A stretch of DNA of 28,612 bases from MGBC120314 sp051880495 (GTDB lineage Bacteria > Bacillota > Clostridia > Lachnospirales > Lachnospiraceae), in assembly GCA_051880495.1 (NCBI GenBank), contig JBJEOB010000160.1, positions 1 to 28,612 of the forward strand, read 5' to 3'. Below, one piece after another: positions 6,620 to 14,081 of the stretch. Below the pieces are notes generated by a model, which made no database searches, was not told where the DNA came from, and was given only the letters and a program-made list of their open reading frames with translations. How positions within the stretch are numbered: the first letter of the stretch is position 1; every line of letters starts with the position of its first letter. The translations under genes and the position numbers were made by a program.

Positions 6620-8986
6620 CTATCCCAGATATTTTTTAATCATATCCTCAAGGTAATTTTTCTGGATAGGCTTAGAAATATAATCATCAAATCCCTCTTT
6701 AATGTATTCCTCCTTAACACCCTCGATTGCATTAGCAGTAAGCATTATAACAGGAGTATCCGGATTCATATTGTCATCCATGTTCTTCATCGCATGAAAA
6801 GTCTCAATTCCGTCCATTTCAGGCATCATATGGTCCATAAAAATAATATCATATTTCTTTTTCTTAACCAATTCAAGACACTCCATGCCGCTCTCAGCCG
6901 TATCAATCTCAAGTCCTGAATTCTTCAGAAGTCCGACAAATACCTTAAGATTCATCTTAACATCATCTACGACAAGTACCTTATTATTCGATACCTTAAG
7001 CTCCTTATCCGGTGCGGCCGGTTTACTTTCCTCACTGTCTGCCCTGCTTTGTTTCTTTGAAATATCACCAATAACATCATCCGAAACAATTACCTGCGGA
7101 ATTATAACTTCAAACGTTGAACCCTTCAGGTATTCACTTTCAACCGAGATTGTACCATTCATAAGTTCAACAAGCTGTCTCGTAATTGCAAGTCCAAGAC
7201 CTGTTCCTTCGACTTTACGATTTTTCTTCATATCCAGACGCTGGAAAGAATCGAATAACTTATTCTGATCCTCTTTTGTAATACCAATTCCTGTATCCTT
7301 AACAGAAATCTTAAGAAGTAACACCTTATCTTCTTTTCGTTCTCCCGATACGGAAAAAATAACTTTACCTTCTTTTGTGTATTTAACCGCATTGGACAAT
7401 AAATTTATTATTATCTGTCGTATTCTTGACTCATCACCGTTAATATTTTCCGGTAAATTTTCATCACATTCAACGACAAATTCCAGATTCTTATCCTTCG
7501 CTCTGAATGACATCATGTTATAGCAGCTTTTTATAAGCTTTGACAATTGATAGTCAACCGGGATTATGTCCATTTTCCCTGATTCAATCTTAGAGAAATC
7601 AAGAATATCATTTATCAGCGACAACAGGCTCTGGCCTGCAATTTTTATGTCTGACGCATATTCAGTTATGTCCTGCTGCGTACTCTCTCTTAAAATTAAT
7701 TCGTCCATTCCCAATATGGCATTAATAGGTGTACGAATCTCATGCGACATATTGGCAAGAAATCTCGCCTTTGCCTGACTTTCAAATACGGCCTTCTGCT
7801 TTTCCCTATCCAGCTTGAGCACTTCATATACGGTACATACAACAGAATCCACCAGAAGGAATATTAAACCCAAAGCAAGCATAGAGCCGTCAAATGACCT
7901 GTTTCTGCTAAAATAAAAACCAAACTGTATCAGTGCGGCTATTGATGCACCCAGAATACCAATTGCCTGTAACCGGTATGATTTGATATACCCCTTAAAA
8001 CAATCAATTATCATTGTTGAAGCCACAGTAACTATAAATAACCCGCAAAACATTGCGATTATAACAATGGAATCGGAGAAATCAACAATATCTAATACCT
8101 GTAAGGTGGTACATACAACAACATCAAGTACCGCAAGAACGGCATTTACCGCATATGCCTTAAAGTATCTGTTTTTCTGTATATTGTTTATGTAAATCAT
8201 AAACGGAAACGGAAGAAGCATAACCATAAAGAAGGCTATATCATTTACAACCGAAACATTTGGAAATATAAGCTGTCTGATTCTGCTGTTAGCAAGTATC
8301 CATATCGAAGCGAGAAGCACTCCCCAGCTTAGATATTCCAAATCGAACTGTTTCTTGAAACAATTTCTTATTATTATGCTGCCGATTACACTTATTACAC
8401 TAAGCGTAAACATCAGAAGCGCCGTAATAAATTCTGCACTGTTTTTCTTAAATATGCTCTTCCAGATTCCAAGCCTGTCACCATAAAATATTTCCCTGTA
8501 GCTTCCGGAGTATGAGCTGTCGGTCTGTGCAACCAGTGTAAGCTTTCGTCCGGCATCATCTGAATGCAATTCAAGAAAAACAAACGCACCAACACTTGCC
8601 TTTCCAAAAAGTCTGCTGTCTTCGGTCGAATATTCCTTTCTAAGAACATCATCCACATATATTTCGAAGTCCTGACGATTGCTTCTAAAACATATGTACA
8701 TATTTTCTTCTGTATCTTCAGGAATCGTTGTTACAAATGTAACACGTTCATTTCTGTTGACATCAAACTTACCCGGAAGGCGCACCTCGCTTGCCGAACC
8801 GTCTTCACGAATCATTGTCCATGTAACATCAAAAGCTTCACATTTTGAATTATCCGCTAATTCCCTTGGCAGCAGCAGCTGTCCGAGTACAAAGTAAATG
8901 AATACGGCAGTAATGAATATACTGAATATCCACTTGAAAATATTAACTTGTAATTGTTGTTTATCCTGAGTTTTTTTCTTATCCAT
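6620..8986 (-). CDS. Membrane hybrid sensor histidine kinase with 7TM-DISM-like sensor and receiver domain
   Basis: A 788-aa inner-membrane sensor. One N-terminal TM (about 17-38) leads to an extracellular domain (about 40-180) resembling the DISM extracellular fold. A cluster of hydrophobic segments (about 184-390) resembles 7TMR-DISM. The kinase core follows: H-box MSHEIRTP with His415, N-box IRQIIINLLSNAVKYT, G1 VKDTGIGI and G2 GTGLGLA. Residues 669-788 are a receiver domain with VVDD, phospho-acceptor Asp718 in FMDHMMPEMDG, and the TAN and SKP motifs. No HPt domain or separate output regulator is encoded nearby, so phosphate must pass to a partner elsewhere. It starts 5 nt after the purD stop with a weak ribosome site (AGGATTA), implying coupling to purD. 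The ligand is unknown. Confidence 0.93.
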   Translation of the reverse strand: MDKKKTQDKQQLQVNIFKWIFSIFITAVFIYFVLGQLLLPRELADNSKCEAFDVTWTMIREDGSASEVRLPGKFDVNRNERVTFVTTIPEDTEENMYICFRSNRQDFEIYVDDVLRKEYSTEDSRLFGKASVGAFVFLELHSDDAGRKLTLVAQTDSSYSGSYREIFYGDRLGIWKSIFKKNSAEFITALLMFTLSVISVIGSIIIRNCFKKQFDLEYLSWGVLLASIWILANSRIRQLIFPNVSVVNDIAFFMVMLLPFPFMIYINNIQKNRYFKAYAVNAVLAVLDVVVCTTLQVLDIVDFSDSIVIIAMFCGLFIVTVASTMIIDCFKGYIKSYRLQAIGILGASIAALIQFGFYFSRNRSFDGSMLALGLIFLLVDSVVCTVYEVLKLDREKQKAVFESQAKARFLANMSHEIRTPINAILGMDELILRESTQQDITEYASDIKIAGQSLLSLINDILDFSKIESGKMDIIPVDYQLSKLIKSCYNMMSFRAKDKNLEFVVECDENLPENINGDESRIRQIIINLLSNAVKYTKEGKVIFSVSGERKEDKVLLLKISVKDTGIGITKEDQNKLFDSFQRLDMKKNRKVEGTGLGLAITRQLVELMNGTISVESEYLKGSTFEVIIPQVIVSDDVIGDISKKQSRADSEESKPAAPDKELKVSNNKVLVVDDVKMNLKVFVGLLKNSGLEIDTAESGMECLELVKKKKYDIIFMDHMMPEMDGIETFHAMKNMDDNMNPDTPVIMLTANAIEGVKEEYIKEGFDDYISKPIQKNYLEDMIKKYLG

Positions 8987-8991
8987 TAATC

Positions 8992-10263
8992 CTATACTTC
9001 ATCTATTGCCTTGCCAATATCGTGTCTCATATACTTATTTTCAAAGTCAATCCACTCCGTAGCAGCATATGCGTTGGCACGGGCTTCCTTTAAATCCTTA
9101 CCGGTAGCTGTTACACCTAGGACACGACCGCCATTAGTTACAATACCCTTGTCTGTAAGTTTGCTTCCTGCATGGAATACAAAATAATCATCCTTATCCT
9201 TAAACTTCTCAAGGCCGTTAATTACAAAGCCTTTCTCGTATTTTTCAGGATATCCGTCAGATGCGAGAACAACACATACTGCTGCATTATCCTCAAACTG
9301 AAGGTCTATTTTGTCAAGTGTTCCGTCAATACATGCCTCAAACACTTCAACAATATCATTCTTCATTCTAGGCAGAACAACCTGTGTTTCAGGGTCACCA
9401 AAACGAGCATTATACTCAAGAACTCTTGGTCCCTTTGGTGTAAGCATAAGACCGAAGAAAATGATTCCCTTAAACTCTCTTCCTTCCGCCTTCATTGCAT
9501 CAACACTCGCCTGATATATGTATTTCTTACAGAATTCATCAACCTCAGCTGTGTAGAAAGGACTAGGTGAAAATGTTCCCATACCGCCTGTATTAAGGCC
9601 CTGGTCTCCATCCTTGGCTCTCTTATGATCCTGTGCCGATGTCATGATTTTGATTGTCTTACCGTCAACAAATGACAATACGGAAACCTCGCGTCCTGTC
9701 ATAAACTCTTCGATAACAATCGTATTACCGGCATCGCCGAACTGCTTGTCCATCATCAGAGTCTTAACACCTGCCATCGCTTCTTCTCGTGTGTTGCAGA
9801 TGAGAACGCCCTTACCAAGAGCAAGACCATCTGCCTTAAGAACGATTGGCATATCTGCTGTTTCAAGATACTTCATTGCCGCCTCAGGCGAATTGAAGTT
9901 TTCATAAGCAGCTGTCGGAATATTATATTTCTTCATAAGATCCTTTGAAAATGCCTTTGAACCCTCAAGGATTGCCGCATTCTTTCTAGGTCCGAATATA
10001 CGAAGTCCTTCCTTCTCAAATGCATCTACAATACCCCCAACCAGCGGATCGTCCATGCCGACAACCGTAAGGTCAATCGCATTTTCCTTTGCAAATGCAA
10101 CTAATTTATCAAATTCCATTGCACCGATTGCAACACATTCTGCGACTTCCGCAATTCCTGCATTACCCGGTGCACAGTAAATCTTATCTACCTTCTTACT
10201 CTTAGAAATCTTCCAGCAGAGTGCATGCTCTCTTCCGCCTCCGCCTACTACTAATACTTTCAT
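8992..10263 (-). CDS. purD: Phosphoribosylamine-glycine ligase (GAR synthetase)
   Basis: A 423-aa cytosolic ATP-grasp enzyme joining 5-phosphoribosylamine and glycine, using ATP, to give GAR, step 2 of purine synthesis. The N-terminus MKVLVVGGGGREHALCWKI is diagnostic. The ATP-grasp core includes PIVLKADGLALGKGV, EEFMTGREVSVLSFVDG, AQDHKRAKDGDQGLNTGGMG and LEYNARFGDPETQVVLPR with metal ligands. Length is standard for a single-domain PurD. AAAAGGAG lies 8 nt before the ATG. Downstream it runs straight into the histidine kinase gene. It is separated from the other pur genes by about 3.2 kb holding the SDR/MocR cassette. The upstream 144-nt palindrome ends 57 nt before its start and could form part of its leader. 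Confidence 0.97.
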   Translation of the reverse strand: MKVLVVGGGGREHALCWKISKSKKVDKIYCAPGNAGIAEVAECVAIGAMEFDKLVAFAKENAIDLTVVGMDDPLVGGIVDAFEKEGLRIFGPRKNAAILEGSKAFSKDLMKKYNIPTAAYENFNSPEAAMKYLETADMPIVLKADGLALGKGVLICNTREEAMAGVKTLMMDKQFGDAGNTIVIEEFMTGREVSVLSFVDGKTIKIMTSAQDHKRAKDGDQGLNTGGMGTFSPSPFYTAEVDEFCKKYIYQASVDAMKAEGREFKGIIFFGLMLTPKGPRVLEYNARFGDPETQVVLPRMKNDIVEVFEACIDGTLDKIDLQFEDNAAVCVVLASDGYPEKYEKGFVINGLEKFKDKDDYFVFHAGSKLTDKGIVTNGGRVLGVTATGKDLKEARANAYAATEWIDFENKYMRHDIGKAIDEV

Positions 10264-10320
10264 GCTTGTTCTCCTTTTAAAATAGAATTCAATGTTATTT
10301 AATCATAATACAAGCAAATT

Positions 10321-10464
10321 ATTGTTGCATATCCGCATTTATTCCGATGTGCCTGACATTCCATTAAGCCACTTAATGCGGAAATCGTGTTCAGTATAGA
10401 CTTCCACGATTTCCTGTGTCTTAATTCCATGGCACATAAGTCATAAATGCAGATATGCAACAAT
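10321..10464. repeat. 144-nt palindromic element (MITE-like or structured leader)
   Basis: Terminal inverted repeats of 23 nt (10321-10343 and 10442-10464) differ at two positions and begin ATTGTTGCATATC. Nested inside are further pairing arms: ATGTGCC/GGCACAT, ATTAAG/CTTAAT, CAC/GTG and a perfect 10-bp GGAAATCGTG/CACGATTTCC around a 15-nt loop. In all about 49 bp can pair. On the minus strand it contains a 32-codon open frame (MCHGIKTQ..WLNGMSGTSE) that I do not recognise. Either a MITE-type element or the leader of purD mRNA; both are inferences. Confidence 0.6.
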
Positions 10465-10549
10465 ATTTACTCATGATTACTAATTAAATTACAATCAATT
10501 AATTTAATTTATATTTTAATATATTACTCTGAATAAATCAATGCAAAAG

Positions 10550-10590
10550 AAAAGAAGCTTATCTCCGGCTTGTGGATATAAGCTTCTTTT
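10550..10590 (-). terminator. Terminator downstream of the SDR/NTF2-like operon
   Basis: A perfect 13-bp stem has arms at 10550-10562 and 10578-10590 (AAAAGAAGCTTAT and its complement) around a 15-nt loop. On the minus strand it is followed by CTTTTGC, a modest T tract. It would end the SDR/NTF2-like transcript after a 3' untranslated region of about 210 nt, upstream of purD. Confidence 0.65.
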
Positions 10591-10598
10591 ACTGTCCG

Positions 10599-10745
10599 TT
10601 ATTCTGTTCCATTTTGTCCTCTTTCCGCCCTTTCTAAAGTTACTTCATCTATCCGTCACCCGACAAGGAGTTCACCAGGCCTGATGCCGTAGCTTGATCC
10701 GCTTGCTTTATATAAAGGCTTTACTTCTTTACACTTTATATATCG
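10599..10745 (-). pseudogene. Possible gene relic or structured 3' UTR
   Basis: On the minus strand one frame reads ..KPLYKASGSSYGIRPG.. to a TGA at 10656-10658, then continues in frame as RIDEVTLERAERGQNGTE to TAA at 10599-10601. The composition looks coding and is less AT-rich than its surroundings, but there is no ATG and no recognised family. A seven-codon frame MEQNNGQ (10612-10589) has a plausible GAGG upstream and ends in the terminator stem. It could be a decayed gene end left by an insertion, or a structured RNA. Confidence 0.3.
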
Positions 10746-10800
10746 TCAGATAACAGGATTTTCTTTAGAAATCTTAAGAGGAAGATTTTATTTAATATAC

Positions 10801-11133
10801 TTATTTAGGACGTACCGTAAGTCTTGTAATAAGTCCGTTTTCGTCAACTCTTCTTACCGTTGCAATTGCCATTACATAATATCCGCCGATGGATGCAACA
10901 AATTCTGCCTGCCAGTCATTTACGACTTCCGCATCGAAAATCTGATACTGTCTGAAAGAGAATTTGTTCTTAAAGAACATATCAATTGCTTCACGACCAT
11001 ATATGTGGTATTCCTGCCTTCCGGTACTGTTAGGGCAGTAATCCCTGAGCGAACCGTCTTCTGCAAATATATCTGCAAGTCCTTTATTGTCACATCTTTT
11101 TAATGCATCAATATACTTTTCAATAGCTCTCAT
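10801..11133 (-). CDS. NTF2/SnoaL-like small protein (possible isomerase or dehydratase)
   Basis: A 110-aa protein with the cone-shaped NTF2/SnoaL layout: an N-terminal helix with RAIEKYIDALKRCDNKGLADIFAEDGSLRDY, a middle HIYGREAIDMFFKNKF segment, then beta strands ending FVASIGGYYVMAIATVRRVDENGLITRL. This fold serves ketosteroid isomerases, polyketide cyclases and bile-acid 7-alpha-dehydratase BaiE, as well as binding proteins without catalysis. Asp and His residues are present in the early region, but I cannot assign a catalytic set. The ATG at 11133 is preferred because GGAGGG lies about 7 nt upstream; the ATG at 11139 is only about 1 nt from it. It follows the SDR stop by 15 nt and ends the operon. 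Its function probably matches the SDR substrate (inference). Confidence 0.75.
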   Translation of the reverse strand: MRAIEKYIDALKRCDNKGLADIFAEDGSLRDYCPNSTGRQEYHIYGREAIDMFFKNKFSFRQYQIFDAEVVNDWQAEFVASIGGYYVMAIATVRRVDENGLITRLTVRPK

Positions 11134-11148
11134 TGTCATTCCCTCCCA

Positions 11149-11937
11149 TTAATATACCTTTTCTGAATTAAGCAGTGCATCTGTTCCGCCATCAGTGAAC
11201 AAAATAATACCATTTATTCCTCTTGCGGCATTTGATAATAAAAACTTCATTGACTCGGCAATTTCTTCCGGATCCATAAGTGCCTCTGAACCGTAACGTA
11301 CAGGTATTGGGAGGGCACTTACAGCAAATTTGGCTGCATCACTTAAGCTGTCTGTCATCGGCGTTCTTACATTACCCGGTGCTACTGCATTAACTCTGAC
11401 GCCGTTTGCCGCCCATGATGCTGAAATTCTTCTTACCCATCTTGCAAGGGCGTACTTTGTTGCCATGTAAATTGACTGTCCGACTGTCTGGTTTTTAGCA
11501 TCCAGATTCTTTACTATATTGCAGATTCTCTGCTCATCGCCTACATTATTTAACAAATCAACGATATCCATGCGGCCCGTTCCCTGCGAAATAGTATTTG
11601 ATACGGTTACAACAACACTTCCGCGCTTCTTCTTAAGCAAATCGTATACTCCTCTTGCAACCTTTACGGTTCCAAAATAATTCAAAGACACAACAAGCTC
11701 GAGATTACCGCAGTTTCCGGATACACCTGCATTGCAGATAATTCCGTCAATTCCGTCTTTACATTTTGCATGAATTTCATCTATTGCGCTCTGTCTTCCC
11801 TCAGGGGTCGCAAGATTGGCACAAATGTCACCATTTTTCAAATCAACATTAATAACTTCATGTCCTTCATCCTTAAGAACCTTCACTGCAGCTGCACCTA
11901 TTCCGCTTGAACCGCCCGTTACTACATATAAGCCCAT
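11149..11937 (-). CDS. Short-chain dehydrogenase, 3-alpha-hydroxysteroid-dehydrogenase-like
   Basis: A 262-aa cytosolic NAD(P)-dependent oxidoreductase. Classical SDR motifs are TGGSSGIG (7-14), CNAG (68-71), Ser113 and the Tyr157-x3-Lys161 pair, followed by VNAVAPGNVRTPM. Asp32 after the second strand (INVDLKNGD) suggests NAD(H) preference. Between Ser and Tyr there is a long insert (about 118-153, with ICNIVKNLDAKNQ). That insert, VVSLNYFGT, CKDGIDGIICNAG and the C-terminal TDGGTDALLN resemble, from memory, Comamonas-type 3-alpha-hydroxysteroid dehydrogenase HsdA. Substrate remains unproven; small cyclic alcohols are equally possible. AAGGAGGAAATT precedes the start. It is divergent from the MocR regulator and coupled to the NTF2-like gene. 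Confidence 0.88.
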   Translation of the reverse strand: MGLYVVTGGSSGIGAAAVKVLKDEGHEVINVDLKNGDICANLATPEGRQSAIDEIHAKCKDGIDGIICNAGVSGNCGNLELVVSLNYFGTVKVARGVYDLLKKKRGSVVVTVSNTISQGTGRMDIVDLLNNVGDEQRICNIVKNLDAKNQTVGQSIYMATKYALARWVRRISASWAANGVRVNAVAPGNVRTPMTDSLSDAAKFAVSALPIPVRYGSEALMDPEEIAESMKFLLSNAARGINGIILFTDGGTDALLNSEKVY

Positions 11938-11968
11938 AATTTCCTCCTTACCGCCTTACGGCTATGTC

Positions 11969-11997
11969 TTGTTTTTTATTTATATTTTTATTATAAT
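11969..11997 (+). promoter_or_regulatory. Promoter of the MocR-type regulator gene
   Basis: TTGTTT (11969-11974), 17-nt spacer, TATAAT (11992-11997), with a leader of about 50 nt to the GGAGG. The -10 box overlaps the -10 box of the opposing SDR promoter by 4 bp. Confidence 0.6.
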
Positions 11998-12018
11998 AAA
12001 TGCTGATATCTTTTAAAT
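11990..12018 (-). promoter_or_regulatory. Promoter of the SDR/NTF2-like operon
   Basis: On the minus strand a perfect TATAAT (11995-11990) has only a poor -35 (ATTTAA at 12018-12013) at 17 nt. A better hexamer, TTGACT, lies too far upstream. A good -10 with a weak -35 suits an activator-dependent promoter, plausibly driven by the divergent MocR protein. Confidence 0.45.
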
Positions 12019-12052
12019 AGTCAATTTATAAAAATTTTAGGAGGTCAGATTC

Positions 12053-13441
12053 ATGATTACGGTAAACCTGGATTACAACATAAAAAAGCCCCTTTACATA
12101 CAGCTTTATGAAAATATAAAAAACGAAATTATTAATAAATCACTGGCTCCAAACTCCATCCTGCCTTCAAAGCGTTCTCTTGCATCTCATCTTGGCATCA
12201 GCGTTAAGACCGTGGAAAATGCGTATTCACAGCTTCTCCTTGAGGGATATATTTATTCTGTTGAAAAAAAGGGATTTTATGTCAGTGAACTGTATGATTA
12301 CCGCAAATCATCCTCCGATACAAAGCCTTACACATCGCAATTCAAAAACGACTCTTTTCTTGTTGATTTAAAAGCCAACAAAAACAATATGGAAATGTTT
12401 CCTGCGTCAACCTGGTACCGCATGATGCGCGAAACGCTTTCGTATGATACGGCAAGGCTTCTCGATACGGTACCGTTTAACGGTCTTTGTGAACTGCGCG
12501 TTGCAATCGCACGTTATCTTCTGGAATTTCGCGGAATGACAGTATCCCCTGACCAGATAATTATAGGTGCCGGTACCGAGTATCTTTATACACGCCTTAT
12601 ACAGCTTCTTGGCAGAAACACCCATTTCGCAGTAGAAGACCCTGGTTATAACAAAATACGCGCAATCTACCAGAGTAATGAAGTTTTCTATAAAGCCATC
12701 CCTATTGATAAGGACGGCATACGAATTGATTATCTCGAAGAATCCGGCTGTGATGTGGTTCATATCTCACCGGCACACCATTTCCCGCTTGGCTTTGTAA
12801 CGCCAATTACAAGAAGGCTGGAGCTTCTTACATGGGTAAATGAAAAAAAGGACCGGTACATCATTGAGGACGATTATGACTGTGAATACCGTTATCACGG
12901 AATCCCGGTTCCACCGCTTTACAGCATCGACGTATGTGGCAAAGTAATTTACATGAACACCTTCTCCAAATCGATTGCGCCTGCTGTCCGCATAAGCTAC
13001 ATGGTGCTACCGATGGAACTTATGGAAAAATATATTGCAACCATGAATTTTTATTCCTGCTCCGTTTCAAGCTTCGACCAGTTTACACTTGCAAAATTCA
13101 TGGATGGCGGATATCTGGAACGTCATATTAACCGCATGAAACGTTTCTATATCAAACAACACAATGATTTTATCACGGCAATTAATGAATCTTCTTTGTC
13201 ATCAAAAACACAAATAATCGAAGATGCCGCCGGAACTCATTTTCTGCTTAAGGTAAATACTTCCCTCACAGACGAAATTCTGATTGCAAAGCTTCGCGAA
13301 AAGGGAATTCTCATTTCCTGCCTGAATGAATACTGTGAGCATCCACAACCTTATTTTGATTCAACACTTATAATAAATTATTCAGGAATAACGGCAAAAC
13401 AGATTAGATATTTTGTTGCTGCGCTGGATGAAATAATTTAA
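12053..13441 (+). CDS. MocR-type GntR-family regulator with aminotransferase-like PLP domain
   Basis: A 462-aa transcription factor. The N-terminal winged HTH (about 10-78) has PLYIQLYENIKNEI, LPSKRSLASHLGIS and TVENAYSQLLLEGYI, typical of GntR proteins. The rest is a fold-type I aminotransferase domain: GAGTEYLY, VEDPGYN, SPAHHFPLG, IEDDYDCEYR and MNTFSKSIAP, where Lys306 should hold PLP. MocR proteins such as PdxR and GabR sense PLP with or without an amino compound and usually control a neighbouring divergent gene. Here that is the SDR/NTF2-like operon rather than pdxST or gabT. AGGAGG precedes the start at 12053. It ends at a bidirectional terminator shared with purN. The effector is unknown. 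Confidence 0.93.
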   Translation: MITVNLDYNIKKPLYIQLYENIKNEIINKSLAPNSILPSKRSLASHLGISVKTVENAYSQLLLEGYIYSVEKKGFYVSELYDYRKSSSDTKPYTSQFKNDSFLVDLKANKNNMEMFPASTWYRMMRETLSYDTARLLDTVPFNGLCELRVAIARYLLEFRGMTVSPDQIIIGAGTEYLYTRLIQLLGRNTHFAVEDPGYNKIRAIYQSNEVFYKAIPIDKDGIRIDYLEESGCDVVHISPAHHFPLGFVTPITRRLELLTWVNEKKDRYIIEDDYDCEYRYHGIPVPPLYSIDVCGKVIYMNTFSKSIAPAVRISYMVLPMELMEKYIATMNFYSCSVSSFDQFTLAKFMDGGYLERHINRMKRFYIKQHNDFITAINESSLSSKTQIIEDAAGTHFLLKVNTSLTDEILIAKLREKGILISCLNEYCEHPQPYFDSTLIINYSGITAKQIRYFVAALDEII

Positions 13442-13447
13442 TGCACT

Positions 13448-13478
13448 AAAAAGGAAGGCCTCATGTGACCTTCCTTTT
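13448..13478. terminator. Bidirectional terminator between the MocR gene and purN
   Basis: The stem AAAAGGAAGG/CCTTCCTTTT (arms 13449-13458 and 13469-13478) lies 7 nt after the MocR stop and 10 nt beyond the purN stop. T runs follow on both strands. Confidence 0.85.
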
Positions 13479-13487
13479 ATCATTATC

Positions 13488-14081
13488 CTATATTTCGCCA
13501 TTAGCAATCATGTTGATTGCCTGTGGAAGAATGACCCATTCAGCCTGTTCCATTACTCTCTTCTGAAGAACTTCAGCCGTGTCACCCTTTTCAACATATA
13601 CAGCCTTCTGTAAAATTATAGGACCTGTGTCCATTCCTGAATCTACAAAATGAACTGTTGCGCCTGTTACCTTAACTCCGCGTGCAAGTGCAGCTTCATG
13701 AACCTTAAGTCCGTAGTAACCGACACCGCAGAATGACGGTATAAGCGACGGGTGAATGTTAATAATCTTTCCTGCATACTTTTCCACAAGCTTCTCAGGA
13801 ATCTTTACAAGGAAGCCTGCAAGTACGATGAGGTCTACACCATATTCATCGACTTTGGCAAGTAATGCATCATTATATTCTTCTCTGCTTTCGAATGTCT
13901 TTGGTGAAAGACATACTGCATCTATACCGTTGTTTCTGGCACGCTCCAATGCATATGCACCGGCGTTGTTACTTATAACAGCCTTAATTTCTGTATTTGT
14001 AATTGTCTTATTATTAATTCCATCAATAATGGCCTGAAGATTAGTTCCGCCACCTGAAACTAAAACAGCAATTTTTAGCAT
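13488..14081 (-). CDS. purN: Phosphoribosylglycinamide formyltransferase (GAR transformylase)
   Basis: A 197-aa cytosolic enzyme moving a formyl group from 10-formyl-THF to GAR, step 3 of purine synthesis. Seen motifs: the phosphate-binding start VLVSGGGTNLQA (7-18), the catalytic NIHPSLIPSF (Asn108, His110) and the DTGPII region (Asp151). Family length is about 190-210 aa. The start codon overlaps the purM stop region by 7 nt, so the two are translationally coupled. It is the last gene of purE-purM-purN and is followed by a strong terminator. Confidence 0.97.
   Translation of the reverse strand: MLKIAVLVSGGGTNLQAIIDGINNKTITNTEIKAVISNNAGAYALERARNNGIDAVCLSPKTFESREEYNDALLAKVDEYGVDLIVLAGFLVKIPEKLVEKYAGKIINIHPSLIPSFCGVGYYGLKVHEAALARGVKVTGATVHFVDSGMDTGPIILQKAVYVEKGDTAEVLQKRVMEQAEWVILPQAINMIANGEI

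Larger units (their letters stand above)
10264..10800. other. 537-nt gene-free stretch between purD and the NTF2-like gene
   Basis: From left to right it holds the purD ribosome site, a 144-nt palindromic element (10321-10464), an AT-rich block (10465-10545), a terminator stem (10550-10590), and a GC-richer stretch (10599-10745) with a coding-like minus-strand frame. A smaller hairpin, AAATCTT/AAGATTT (10769-10775 with 10782-10788), lies just after the NTF2-like stop. I find no match to a purine, PRPP or THF riboswitch consensus that I know. The AT-rich block could hold the purD promoter, but no good -35/-10 pair stands out. Confidence 0.7.

Noticed and set aside
8413..8658. 81-aa minus-strand frame within the histidine kinase gene
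   Set aside because: Overlaps the kinase coding region in another frame and has no family signature.
10264..10800. Purine, PRPP or THF riboswitch controlling purD
   Set aside because: I looked for the conserved cores on both strands and found none; the pairing seen is a simple long palindrome, not a known aptamer.
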